Assembly (NCBI RefSeq): GCF_005145045.1
Contig: NZ_CP039692.1
Span: forward strand, 186,001-250,000
Reading direction: 5' to 3'
DNA: 64,000 bases
DNA from: Agrobacterium larrymoorei
GTDB taxonomy: Bacteria; Pseudomonadota; Alphaproteobacteria; Rhizobiales; Rhizobiaceae
Numbering within the stretch: the first letter of the stretch is position 1; the number at the start of each line of letters is the position of its first letter. The notes under the pieces were generated by a model. It was not told the DNA's origin and searched no databases. It saw only the letters and a program-made list of their open reading frames with translations. Positions 47,201-56,102 of the stretch are shown piece after piece. The position numbers were made by a program, and so were the translations under genes.

Positions 47201-48705
47201 GCAACGAAAAGCCCTCCTCCTGGCAGGACTTGCCGACGGTGGTCGAAATCACCGAGGAAAGCCGCCAACGCAACCAGAACGCCCGTAACATGGCGGCCAT
47301 TCTCGATGACATTATCGAGCCCGGCGAAGCGCCGGAACGACCGCGCGGGGAAACCGGCGCGCTGCCCATCGATGCGCTTCTCTCCAATTTCCGCTTCGGC
47401 GGAGAGGAAGTGCCAACGCTGGTTCAATCCGCCGCACCGCTGCTCAATCTGGCCCATGTGCTTCGCTTCAGCGATGCACAACCGGACCCTGAGCATCTGC
47501 GCCGGGCCTGCCTCGAGGCGATCACCCGTTATGAACGCGATCTCGCGTCTGCCCGCATAAGCCCGGAGCGCGCGAGAGCCGCCCATTATGTCGTCTGCGC
47601 CACGGTGGACGATGTAATCCTCAGCAAGCCCTGGGGCGTTCGCGCCGGTTGGGCGCGTTCCGGCCTCGTCTCCACCTTCCATAATGATGTCACGGGCGGT
47701 GACCGGGTCTTCGATATTCTCGACCATTTCCACCAGTCGCCCGGCGCGAACAAGGACCTGCTGCTGCTGATCTATCTGTGCCTGTCGCTTGCTTTCGAAG
47801 GCCGCACGCGCGTTTCTCCGAAAGGCGCACTGGAACTCGCCCGCATCCGCGACAGCCTCTACAAAACGCTGATCGGCCAGTACGGCGTGTTCGAGCGCGA
47901 GCTGTCGCCGCACTGGCAAGGCGTGGAAGCACGGCATACGCCGCTGAAAACCATGGCCGCGCTATGGACTTTGCTTTCCCTTCTCACCCTTGCTTTTGCG
48001 CTTGGCTATCTCTTCTTCACGCTCTCTCTCAACGGCGCATCGGACGCAACCTTCGAGCGGCTTGCCAAATTGCCACCGTCGCAAACACCAAGCGTCTTGA
48101 TAGCCGCGCCACCTGAACCGCCCCAGCCCGTGGTCCAGGAGGAGCCGCCAAAGGTTGCCGAAGCGCCGCCTGTGGTGAAACCACCTGAGCCGACACGGCT
48201 TCAAAAGTTGATGGAGTTTCTGGAGCCCGAGGTTCAGCAGAACCTCGTGACACTGGCCGACGTCAATGGACGCCTGCGGGTGCGCATCAACAATTCCGGC
48301 CTGTTCGAAACCGGCAGCGCAGATGTGAGCCCGAAGTTCCGCGATCTGATCCAGCGCATCGGCGGCGCACTTTCTGCCGAGAAGTTCCGCGCGGTGGTGA
48401 TCGGCTACACGGATAATGTTCCGATCAAGACGGTCCAGTTCCCATCCAACTGGCATCTTTCGGAGGCCCGCGCAAAGGCCGTTGGCGATATCCTCACCCA
48501 ATATACCGGGCCAGAGGCGATCCTGACCGAAGGTCGGGCCGACAGCGATCCACTGGCGGATAACAGCACGCCGGAAGGCCGTGAGATGAACCGCAGAACC
48601 GAAATCATGGTGCTGACCAACCCAGATGAAAAGCTGAGCGATGCCGGAATTCTATCGCCAGCCATATCCACGACACCCGGACAGCAGCCAGGAGCCCAGC
48701 AATGA
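47197..48705 (+). CDS. tssL: TssL with OmpA-like tail, T6SS membrane complex
   Basis: A 502-residue evolved TssL. Residues about 65-250 form the cytoplasmic DotU domain. A single membrane helix lies near 255-280 (LLSLLTLAFALGYLFF) and a periplasmic Pro-rich linker follows. The C-terminal OmpA-like peptidoglycan-binding domain has VIGYTDNVPIKT and NRRTEIMV. ATG 47197 overlaps the tssK stop (ATGA) and puts a Thr at position 14 (DLPTVVEITEE). That is the residue reported as phosphorylated by PpkA in A. tumefaciens C58, so this start is favoured over one 15 bases upstream. Confidence 0.95.
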   Translation: MSNEKPSSWQDLPTVVEITEESRQRNQNARNMAAILDDIIEPGEAPERPRGETGALPIDALLSNFRFGGEEVPTLVQSAAPLLNLAHVLRFSDAQPDPEHLRRACLEAITRYERDLASARISPERARAAHYVVCATVDDVILSKPWGVRAGWARSGLVSTFHNDVTGGDRVFDILDHFHQSPGANKDLLLLIYLCLSLAFEGRTRVSPKGALELARIRDSLYKTLIGQYGVFERELSPHWQGVEARHTPLKTMAALWTLLSLLTLAFALGYLFFTLSLNGASDATFERLAKLPPSQTPSVLIAAPPEPPQPVVQEEPPKVAEAPPVVKPPEPTRLQKLMEFLEPEVQQNLVTLADVNGRLRVRINNSGLFETGSADVSPKFRDLIQRIGGALSAEKFRAVVIGYTDNVPIKTVQFPSNWHLSEARAKAVGDILTQYTGPEAILTEGRADSDPLADNSTPEGREMNRRTEIMVLTNPDEKLSDAGILSPAISTTPGQQPGAQQ

Positions 48706-51700
48706 ATCCGCTGAGTTATTTTTATACGATCCGGTCTTATGTCGATAGCTACGCAGGTATCATAGGTCGCCGATTTGTTTCGCTGATCTGGGCAATCGCG
48801 CTTTGCGTCGTCATCTGGTTCTACGGCTATCTCATTGCCTTCGGTGATTTCAAACCGTTCGGCACCACACAGGCTCGCCTTATCGCCATTGGCGTCATTC
48901 TGCTGGTCTGGGTCGTCTATATTGCCATCACCCTGTTCCGCGCCCGCAAGCAGGACAAGGAGCTGGTCGACAGTATCGAACAGGAAGCTCTGGCCAACCG
49001 CAATGCGGAAGTCGGAGAGATACAGACCCGCCTGAAGGAAGCGCTTGCGCTTCTTCGCCGCGTTACCAAGAAACGCTTCGGGTATATCTATGACCTGCCC
49101 TGGTATGTCATTTTCGGTGCACCGGGCTCGGGTAAGACGACTGCGCTGACCAATTCCGGTTTGCAATTTCCTCTCGGAGATGCACTGGGCGAAAGCGCCG
49201 TGAAAGGCATTGGCGGCACCCGCAATTGTAACTGGTGGTTCACGGATGAAGCCATTCTCATCGACACTGCCGGGCGCTACACCACGCAGGACGATCTCGA
49301 CGGTTCCTCGAAGGCAGGCTGGGAAGGCTTCCTCAATCTCCTGCGGCGGTATCGCCGCTCGCAGCCGATCAATGGTGCGCTGGTCACGCTTTCCATCCCG
49401 GATCTACTGACCCGAGACCCGGAGGAGCAGCGGCAGGAACTGCGCTCCATCCGCCAGCGCCTGTCTGAACTGGACGAGTATCTTCACGCACGGGTACCGG
49501 TTTATCTGGTTCTGACCAAGGCTGATCTTCTCGATGGCTTCGTGGAGTTCTTCGACGGTTTCAACAAGACTGATCGGCAACAGGTGTGGGGCACCACTTT
49601 CAAGCTGGATGAAAGCTACACCTCGCCATCGCTGCCGCAGCGTTTCATGGAAGAGTTCGAGCTTCTGCAACAGCGCGTCGACGCCATGCTGATCGAGCGC
49701 TTGCAACAGGAGCAGAACGCGGAAATCCGTGGTCGCATCTTCCGCTTCCCCGCCGAAATGGCAAAGCTGAAGGACCGACTGCATGAAGCTCTGGGGGAGC
49801 TCTGCGCAAGCTCGCCGCTGATCGAAGCACCCCTTCTGCGCGGCGTTTACTTTGCTTCCGGCACCCAGCCGGAAGTGAACACAGCAACGACCCGCGCGCG
49901 TCGCAGCTACTTCCTCTCGCGATTGTTCAAGGAGGTGATCTTCCCGGAAGCGGCACTCGTCATGCGGGACAAGCGACTCTCGGGCCGCCAGCTTCTCGTT
50001 CGGCGCATCGCTTATGGCGTCTCCGCAGCCATTGTCGCCATCGTCTTTACCGGCTGGATCAGCACCTATTTTTCCAACACGCAGGCGCTGGCAGAAGCGG
50101 ACCGAAAGCTCAACGCCTATGAACAGCTGGTTCAAGGCATTCCTGTCCGTGATGTTTCCGATGCGGATTTCCTGCGCATCATGCCTGCTCTCGATAATCT
50201 AAGGGACGCAAGCTCCGGCTTCTCCAAGGATCGTGTCTGGAAAGTAGGTTTCGGCCTCGATCAGAAAGACAAGATTGCGGGACGGCAACGCGATGCCTAT
50301 CAACGCGCGCTGAACGCCCTGCTTCTGCCGCGTATGATCGTGCAACTGCAAAAGCAGTTGGCGGATGAAAAGGATGTGACGAGGACGTTCAACTCGCTGA
50401 AACTTTACGGCATGCTGGGCGGGCTTGGAAATCTCGACCGCGATTTCCTGACCGTGCAGGCGCAGAATATGTTCGCCTCGCTTTATCCGGGTGATGGACG
50501 AGCGGCTGCGCGTGCATCGCTTAACGGCCATGCCCGTGCTCTTGCCGATGGAATTCTGGCACCCATCGAACTCGACGCTCGCCTGATCGCGAAGGCACGC
50601 AAGACCATCAAGGAGCAGGCCATCGGCACGCGCGCCTATGATATTCTGGCCGGATTGCCGCAGGCTCGCGCTTTGCCGGAATGGACACCATCCTCCGCCT
50701 TCGGTCCTCTTGGCGAACGCGCATTCGAGCGCAAAAGCAAGACTCCTTTGGTGGATGGGATAGAAGGTCTGTTCACGGCAGATGGCTATCGGAACGTGGT
50801 CATTCCGCAGGTGTCTTACGCCTCGCGCGTGGCGCTTTCCGAGGCCTGGGTGCGTGGATCGGATGATGCCATTCGCGGCGCGACCGTTGAGCAGGTGGCG
50901 CAGGCGGCATTGCAAATCTATTTCGACCGTTTTGAAAAGCGTTGGGCCGATACGCTTTCGGATATTCGCGTGAAGCCCTCGCAGTCTCTGGGGGATGCCG
51001 TGGAAACGACGCGCATTCTCGCCAATGATCGAAATATCGTTGCAGAGGGGGCGAGATCGATCGCCGATGCGACCGATCTTCGGCCAAATGCGGGTGCAAG
51101 CCTGACCACGCTCGCTTCCACGGCGGATGGCGATACGACGTCCACAATCCTCGCTGCAACAGTCGACGCCGCGGACCCATATGCACGGCTGCGTGATATG
51201 CTGGCGGCAAAATCCACAGCCGCACCGTCGGATGGACAGACAGGAAGCAACAAGGCTGCCGGTTCTCCATCGGAGCAATTGCTCGCCAACCTGAAAACGC
51301 TGAACGAGCAATTGGCACGCTCCTCCACCACTTCGGACGAGGTGGCTAAGGTGTTCGATGTCGACAGCCAATTGACGAAAGCCAATCAGGATCTGCTTCA
51401 GCAGGCAAGGCAGCTTCCGGCACCGCTGGATGTCTGGATTGCTGGCGTTTCCGCAGATGTCGGTTCGCTGGCGGTAAAATCCGCGCGCAGCCGCATTGCC
51501 GATCTTTGGGCGGCAGACTCCGCGTCTCTCTGCTCATCCATCGTCAGTGGAAGATATCCGTTCGATCGCGCATCGCCACGCGATGTGGCAATGGCGGATT
51601 TCACCCGCCTGTTCGGACCAACCGGTGTGTTCCAGAGCTTCTTCAAGCAACGCATGGAACCCTTCGTGGACAAGACGACGGCGCCGTGGAGTTGGAAGGG

Positions 51701-52184
51701 CACCTTCGGATCCGCAGGCATTCCAAGCGATGCAATTGCGCAGTTCGAAAATGCCGACAAGATTTTCCGGGCGTTTTTCCCCAATGGCAGCGAGGTTCCT
51801 GCGGTCTCGATCAACGTCAAACCCGTTTCGCTCACCAATGAATCGAGCGCGGTCATGCTGGAGATCGAGGGCGAGCGTGTGGTCTATTATCACGGGCCGA
51901 TCCAGGCGAAGTCCATCAATTGGCCGTCGCAGGAAAACTCAGCCAATCTTTCCCGCATCGCTTTCCAGCCCGGTGGCTGGCAGCAGGCGAAAACCGAAAA
52001 TGGTGACTGGTCGCCGTTCCGGTTGTTCGACGATGCTAAAATTGAGGGGCAGACCGGAGATATTCTGCGGGCCCGCTTTGAAAATGGCGGACAGGTGGCG
52101 GAGTTCGACATTCAGTTCGGCTCTGTCCTCAATCCATTCCGGCTGGATGCGCTATCGCGCTTTTCCTGCCCGGCACAATTTTAA
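48702..52184 (+). CDS. tssM: TssM (IcmF), T6SS inner-membrane channel protein
   Basis: A 1160-residue IcmF-type protein. Two N-terminal membrane helices lie near 22-45 and 60-80 and a third near 440. Between them is a cytoplasmic domain with an intact Walker A (Lys145 in GAPGSGKT) and Walker B IDTAGRY. The long periplasmic part ends with the DUF1215-like C-terminal fold. It forms the trans-envelope complex with TssL. No tssJ lipoprotein gene is present, as I recall for Agrobacterium systems. The start overlaps the tssL stop. Confidence 0.95.
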   Translation: MNPLSYFYTIRSYVDSYAGIIGRRFVSLIWAIALCVVIWFYGYLIAFGDFKPFGTTQARLIAIGVILLVWVVYIAITLFRARKQDKELVDSIEQEALANRNAEVGEIQTRLKEALALLRRVTKKRFGYIYDLPWYVIFGAPGSGKTTALTNSGLQFPLGDALGESAVKGIGGTRNCNWWFTDEAILIDTAGRYTTQDDLDGSSKAGWEGFLNLLRRYRRSQPINGALVTLSIPDLLTRDPEEQRQELRSIRQRLSELDEYLHARVPVYLVLTKADLLDGFVEFFDGFNKTDRQQVWGTTFKLDESYTSPSLPQRFMEEFELLQQRVDAMLIERLQQEQNAEIRGRIFRFPAEMAKLKDRLHEALGELCASSPLIEAPLLRGVYFASGTQPEVNTATTRARRSYFLSRLFKEVIFPEAALVMRDKRLSGRQLLVRRIAYGVSAAIVAIVFTGWISTYFSNTQALAEADRKLNAYEQLVQGIPVRDVSDADFLRIMPALDNLRDASSGFSKDRVWKVGFGLDQKDKIAGRQRDAYQRALNALLLPRMIVQLQKQLADEKDVTRTFNSLKLYGMLGGLGNLDRDFLTVQAQNMFASLYPGDGRAAARASLNGHARALADGILAPIELDARLIAKARKTIKEQAIGTRAYDILAGLPQARALPEWTPSSAFGPLGERAFERKSKTPLVDGIEGLFTADGYRNVVIPQVSYASRVALSEAWVRGSDDAIRGATVEQVAQAALQIYFDRFEKRWADTLSDIRVKPSQSLGDAVETTRILANDRNIVAEGARSIADATDLRPNAGASLTTLASTADGDTTSTILAATVDAADPYARLRDMLAAKSTAAPSDGQTGSNKAAGSPSEQLLANLKTLNEQLARSSTTSDEVAKVFDVDSQLTKANQDLLQQARQLPAPLDVWIAGVSADVGSLAVKSARSRIADLWAADSASLCSSIVSGRYPFDRASPRDVAMADFTRLFGPTGVFQSFFKQRMEPFVDKTTAPWSWKGTFGSAGIPSDAIAQFENADKIFRAFFPNGSEVPAVSINVKPVSLTNESSAVMLEIEGERVVYYHGPIQAKSINWPSQENSANLSRIAFQPGGWQQAKTENGDWSPFRLFDDAKIEGQTGDILRARFENGGQVAEFDIQFGSVLNPFRLDALSRFSCPAQF

Positions 52185-52221
52185 AGACATGGAGAACTGC
52201 ATTTCCACGGAGGGGGAATTT

Positions 52222-52266
52222 ATGACGATGACGACATCTACCCAACAAACGGCCATGCCTGGCTGA
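52222..52266 (+). CDS. 14-codon leader ORF with strong ribosome site
   Basis: ATG 52222 (second ATG at 52228) is preceded by GGAGGGGG at 52209-52216, by far the best Shine-Dalgarno in the tssM-tagF gap. The ORF reads MTMTTSTQQTAMPG and its TGA (52264-52266) overlaps the ATG of tagF-pppA (TGATG). The tagF-pppA start has no ribosome site of its own nearby. Termination-reinitiation coupling is likely. The peptide itself may have no function. Confidence 0.45.
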   Translation: MTMTTSTQQTAMPG

Positions 52267-53687
52267 TGGCTAAACAGGTCCAAAAGCTGGTCGATCCGGT
52301 TGCGGAAAGCGACCGTATCGGCTTTTTCGGCAAAATTCCAAGCCACGGAGATTTCATTTCCGAGGGGCTGGACCGTGAATTGGTGGGAACGCTGGACGAA
52401 TGGCTGCGCGCGGGCCTACACGCCTGCGCCGACCAGTTCGCGGGGCGCTGGTCATCAGTGTTTTCCTCTTCCCCTCCCCGGCGCTTCATCATCGAACGCG
52501 GCGTCTGGGGCAACGCCGCCTATACGGGCGTTTTATTGCCGAGCAAGGATCGCGTGGGGCGGAAATATCCGCTGGTTGTTCTGGCTCAGCTCAACAGCTT
52601 CAGGCAGCACCCAAAAATGCTCTATCTGGATGAAACCTGGTTCATGGCCGCCGAGGCCTTGGCTGAAACATCCATGGCGGGCGATTTCGAAATGAGCCGT
52701 TTCACCTCCGCGATCAAACGGCTGCGATTGCCCAAGCCGAAAGAGGAGGAAGATAGTTACCCTCCCGAGCCTCGAATGGGTAAGCCCACCAGTCTTTGGT
52801 GGCATATCGATGCTGAAACGCGCCGTCCGAAAGGGTTCAAGTTCGAAGGCAAGCCCAACACGGGCGACTTCGTCAAACTGTTTCAAGAAGCGCAGCCGAC
52901 ACCGGAGCCTGCTCCGACCCAGCAGGCCGAGCAACCGCCAAGAACCAATCACGCTCCAGCCGCTGCGCCAGTAAAGCAGGCAGCTACCTCATCTGCACCA
53001 CGGCAAATCCAGCAGACATCTGTCGTTTACAGCTATGCCACCCATGCCGGAACGAAACTTGCGAGCAACGCGGATTCTTTGTTCGTCTCCAAAAATCCGG
53101 CCATTTTCGCGATTGCGGACGGAATAGGAGATGGTCAGGCGGCAGTGGAGGCCGCAAGGCTGACCACGAATATGCTCGCAGATATTGCTGCGGTTGGAGA
53201 AGACGAAATCGACCCGCAGACGATCCGGGCAAAGCTTGGAACCGTCAATAGTCTTCTTCTCTCACGCCAAAGCGGAGAAGGCATTTTGCGCCATGCAGCA
53301 AGCGTAATCAGTGCCTCGATTTCCAGTCAAGCCTTGACCATTCTCTGGTCAGGTGACGCGCGAGCCTATCTTTTGAAGGACGGCACGATGCACCCGCTGA
53401 CCCGGGATCACGTCATTGTCGGCATGAAAAGGCAGCTCTCCCAATGCGTCGGCCACTCGCAGCAGTTTCGGCCTGATGTCATTCGCGATGAGTGGGGCCC
53501 ATCGGATCGGCTGCTTTTGTGCAGCTTTCCGCTCGTCCACCAGCTGAAAGAGCGTGTCGTTGCGGAAATCCTGTCAGAAAGTCCGGTGAGAGATTGCGCC
53601 AACGCGCTTATTCAGGAAGCTCTTATTGAAGATGTGAGGGAAAATATCAGCGCTATCGTGATCGGGAACGAGATTGTTTCAAGGTAG
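52266..53687 (+). CDS. tagF: TagF-PppA fusion, T6SS negative regulator
   Basis: A 473-residue fusion. Residues about 17-205 form TagF (GFFGKIPSHGDF, WGNAAYTGVLLPSKDRVGRKYPL, TSLWWH). A Pro/Gln-rich linker covers 207-245, and residues 253-473 have the PP2C fold (FAIADGIGDG, LTILWSGDARAYLL, LTRDH). Key phosphatase residues are altered. The NED-type site reads N268-A-D, the SDG motif reads S420-F-P, and the final DN reads E459-N. That leaves too few metal ligands for a normal PP2C. TagF represses secretion in A. tumefaciens through Fha; here the C-terminal domain may be purely structural. Confidence 0.9.
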   Translation: MAKQVQKLVDPVAESDRIGFFGKIPSHGDFISEGLDRELVGTLDEWLRAGLHACADQFAGRWSSVFSSSPPRRFIIERGVWGNAAYTGVLLPSKDRVGRKYPLVVLAQLNSFRQHPKMLYLDETWFMAAEALAETSMAGDFEMSRFTSAIKRLRLPKPKEEEDSYPPEPRMGKPTSLWWHIDAETRRPKGFKFEGKPNTGDFVKLFQEAQPTPEPAPTQQAEQPPRTNHAPAAAPVKQAATSSAPRQIQQTSVVYSYATHAGTKLASNADSLFVSKNPAIFAIADGIGDGQAAVEAARLTTNMLADIAAVGEDEIDPQTIRAKLGTVNSLLLSRQSGEGILRHAASVISASISSQALTILWSGDARAYLLKDGTMHPLTRDHVIVGMKRQLSQCVGHSQQFRPDVIRDEWGPSDRLLLCSFPLVHQLKERVVAEILSESPVRDCANALIQEALIEDVRENISAIVIGNEIVSR

Positions 53688-53700
53688 CGATAAGGAGCAG

Positions 53701-54570
53701 GTGTCTGTTGCCCAGCGTTATGCCGAGCTTTGGCACGCTATCCAGAATGACGGCGCCTTGAAGCGAAGCTTTTTTGAGCAGAAGGATTTCATCGATCAGA
53801 TCCGCAATTCGCTTGATCGCAAGGCATCCGGCTTGCTGCCTGAACAGCCGGAATGGATTGCAAATAGTTTCAGCGTTGAGGGCGTGGCCTTCCAGAGCGG
53901 TGCGACGGAAATTCTCAAGCTGCGACACCGGGACCTTGCCTCGCTGCACGCATTGAAAACCATCCCCTCCGCTCAAAGAGATGATGTCGTTTTAAGCCAA
54001 TCTCTGCGAAGAGAGGCAGAGATTGGCCTCCGGCTCCGCCACCCTAACCTGCTGGAAACATCATTGCTGCTGCGCCTCAATCACGGAAGGCCGGGGATTT
54101 TGATGCCCTGGCATCCGGTATCTCTCGCTTCCCTACCGGCGGAAACACGTTTCAGTCGCGACGACGCAGTCAGTCTTTTACGCTGTGTTCTCTATGCGCT
54201 TCTTGAAATGCACCAGCAAGGACTGGTGCATTGCGACGTGACGCCCGCGAATGTTTTTCTTGCTGGCGAACCGCTCAGAAAAGCCAAGCTCGGTGATTTC
54301 GGCATCACGATCCCGATTGGAGCAAGACATTGCGATTTCGGAATTCAACGTGCGGGTTCACCGGAATTCGCGGCGCCTGAACAATTGAACGGCGAGAAGG
54401 CTCATCCCGCCCAAGACATCTACGCTTTTGGCAAACTGGCCCGGAAAATCATTAGCAAGATGGATATTACTGAGGGCGCTTTGAGCGAACTGGCAGAACA
54501 ATGCAGCGATGAACGCATCGAAAAACGACCTCAGGATGTTCAGGATATTCTAAAGTCGCTTGAGACTTGA
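53701..54570 (+). CDS. ppkA: PpkA-type Ser/Thr kinase of the T6SS switch
   Basis: About 289 residues with GTG 53701 preceded by AAGGAG; a TTG at 53674 overlapping tagF-pppA is the alternative. The kinase domain is complete: the ATP Lys in LHALKTI, catalytic loop VHCDVTPANVF, metal Asp in LGDFGIT, and APEQL in the activation segment. Unlike larger PpkA proteins, there is no membrane helix or periplasmic sensor. By analogy with C58 it should phosphorylate TssL on Thr14 and so recruit Fha. It is the last gene of the operon and an intrinsic terminator follows. Confidence 0.88.
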   Translation: MSVAQRYAELWHAIQNDGALKRSFFEQKDFIDQIRNSLDRKASGLLPEQPEWIANSFSVEGVAFQSGATEILKLRHRDLASLHALKTIPSAQRDDVVLSQSLRREAEIGLRLRHPNLLETSLLLRLNHGRPGILMPWHPVSLASLPAETRFSRDDAVSLLRCVLYALLEMHQQGLVHCDVTPANVFLAGEPLRKAKLGDFGITIPIGARHCDFGIQRAGSPEFAAPEQLNGEKAHPAQDIYAFGKLARKIISKMDITEGALSELAEQCSDERIEKRPQDVQDILKSLET

Positions 54571-54587
54571 CAAGAGACAGAACCGAA

Positions 54588-54628
54588 AAGCGTTGCAGGA
54601 CATTCATCGTGCAACGCTTGTTGTTTTA
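54588..54628 (+). terminator. intrinsic terminator of the T6SS operon
   Basis: A perfect 10-base stem is built from AAGCGTTGCA (54588-54597) and TGCAACGCTT (54610-54619) with a 12-base loop, followed by GTTGTTTT. It lies 17 bases after the ppkA stop. Confidence 0.75.
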
Positions 54629-54721
54629 TCAGCTACCATTTTCGAACTCGGCCACGTCCGTAAAGGGCCCTTGTGCCAGCAACGCAGCGTTAAAAATCTT
54701 CACCGCTCAGGGCCAGCCAGC

Positions 54722-55858
54722 TTAGTTCGAGCTACCCGGCTGCGGCGCAGCAGCCGTCGGCACGCTCTTCTGGAAGACTGTCAGCAGCTTGGCAGAATCC
54801 ACCAGAGGCGCATTGCTTGCATAGAGTACATCACCCTTCTGCATCTGGAACATCTGCATCAGCGCAATGCTGGAGGCGTCACGCATATTGACGTGATAAA
54901 TCACAGGGCGTGTTCTGGTGATGACTTCAGCCCGCTCTTTCGATGCGACCGGACCAACCGGTGGAACGATCACAGTTTCGGTCCGGAATACATAGACGTT
55001 GCGTGAATCCGCACGGTCATCGAGAAGACCGCCTGCGCGGCCAACGGCCTGAGCGAGCGTCAGCTTGCCGGTTTCGAACTGGAATTCGCCAGCGCTTTTG
55101 AACGCGCCGAGCGCGGTAAAGCTGGATGCGTCGCCGTCGATCATGATCTGGTCGTCAGGCGACAGGCGGACATTCTGCCGATCTTCACGCATGACGCGGT
55201 CGAGCGTAGCGCTTGCACGCTGCTGACCACGGACGATGGTTACGGTCGCAGCGCCGGGCGCAACCGTTGGGCCGCCGGCCTGATTGATCGCATCAAGAAC
55301 GCGCTCCTGACGCGCGGTCAGCGGCATCTTGCCCGGCGTCTTGATCGCACCGCTGAGCATCACAACGCTCGTTGGCTTGTCGACGACTGTCACAACCGCC
55401 TGCGGGTTGACCGCAGAGCCCTTCAAGCCCGACACGACCTGATTTTGCAGTCCCTCAGGTGTGGAATCCGTAACGCGCTTCTTGCCGATAAAGGGCAGGT
55501 TCACGCTTCCATTCTGATCGACAGTGAAGCGGCCAAGATTGAGCGTCTTGCTCTGCGTGGACGAAAACAGGCCGTCTTCGCCAGTGTCGAGAACCGTGAT
55601 GTCGATAACGTCCCCACGGCGCAGGCGCTGCGAATTATAGCCGGTGTTGCGCAGGGCCGTGAGGCCGGGACCGGTGGATGAGGAAAGGAAGCTCGCGGCT
55701 GAAGTCGAAGCAGGCGCGTTGGCAAGTTCGATAACCGGAATTTTCTCGTTGGTCTGAGGAAGGGTTGCCGAACGAATATTACCAGAGGTTGGACCATCGG
55801 AAGGCCGGGCACACGCGCTCAGCAATGCCAACAGGAGCACCGAAACAACCTTCTTCAT
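54722..55858 (-). CDS. Wza-type polysaccharide export lipoprotein
   Basis: About 378 residues from ATG 55858 (MKKVVSVLLLALLSAC). The lipobox LSAC gives a lipid-anchored Cys near 16. Residues about 70-165 match the Poly_export domain (RRGDVIDITVLDTGEDG, GSVNLPFIGKKRV, NPQAVVTVV). Two beta-grasp (SLBB-like) repeats follow (VVMLSGAIKTPGKMPL and ALGAFKSAGEFQFETG). Such proteins form the outer-membrane pore for capsule or exopolysaccharide. No biosynthesis genes are nearby, so this looks like an orphan copy. Confidence 0.88.
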   Translation of the reverse strand: MKKVVSVLLLALLSACARPSDGPTSGNIRSATLPQTNEKIPVIELANAPASTSAASFLSSSTGPGLTALRNTGYNSQRLRRGDVIDITVLDTGEDGLFSSTQSKTLNLGRFTVDQNGSVNLPFIGKKRVTDSTPEGLQNQVVSGLKGSAVNPQAVVTVVDKPTSVVMLSGAIKTPGKMPLTARQERVLDAINQAGGPTVAPGAATVTIVRGQQRASATLDRVMREDRQNVRLSPDDQIMIDGDASSFTALGAFKSAGEFQFETGKLTLAQAVGRAGGLLDDRADSRNVYVFRTETVIVPPVGPVASKERAEVITRTRPVIYHVNMRDASSIALMQMFQMQKGDVLYASNAPLVDSAKLLTVFQKSVPTAAAPQPGSSN

Positions 55859-56102
55859 CCCAAATCCCCAAGACAGAATCACCTACACGCAGGAATAGCA
55901 TCAACAAATGAAGCTGCAATAACTTTGAAGCTGAAAATTGAAAAAGAAACACGCTTCTTTCCGGTTTCTGTGACCGAGACGCAACCAATGACGTTACGGA
56001 AGGTGCAGGAGACGAGTTGGCGGATGGAAAGACGACAGGACGGCGAGTTTCAGGCGATGCCTCGAGGCGTCAATATCAAGGGCGAAACGGAAACCTTCAG
56101 CG

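Noticed and set aside
50199..51371. Leftward 390-codon frame opposite tssM
   Set aside because: Antisense shadow inside one continuous tssM frame.
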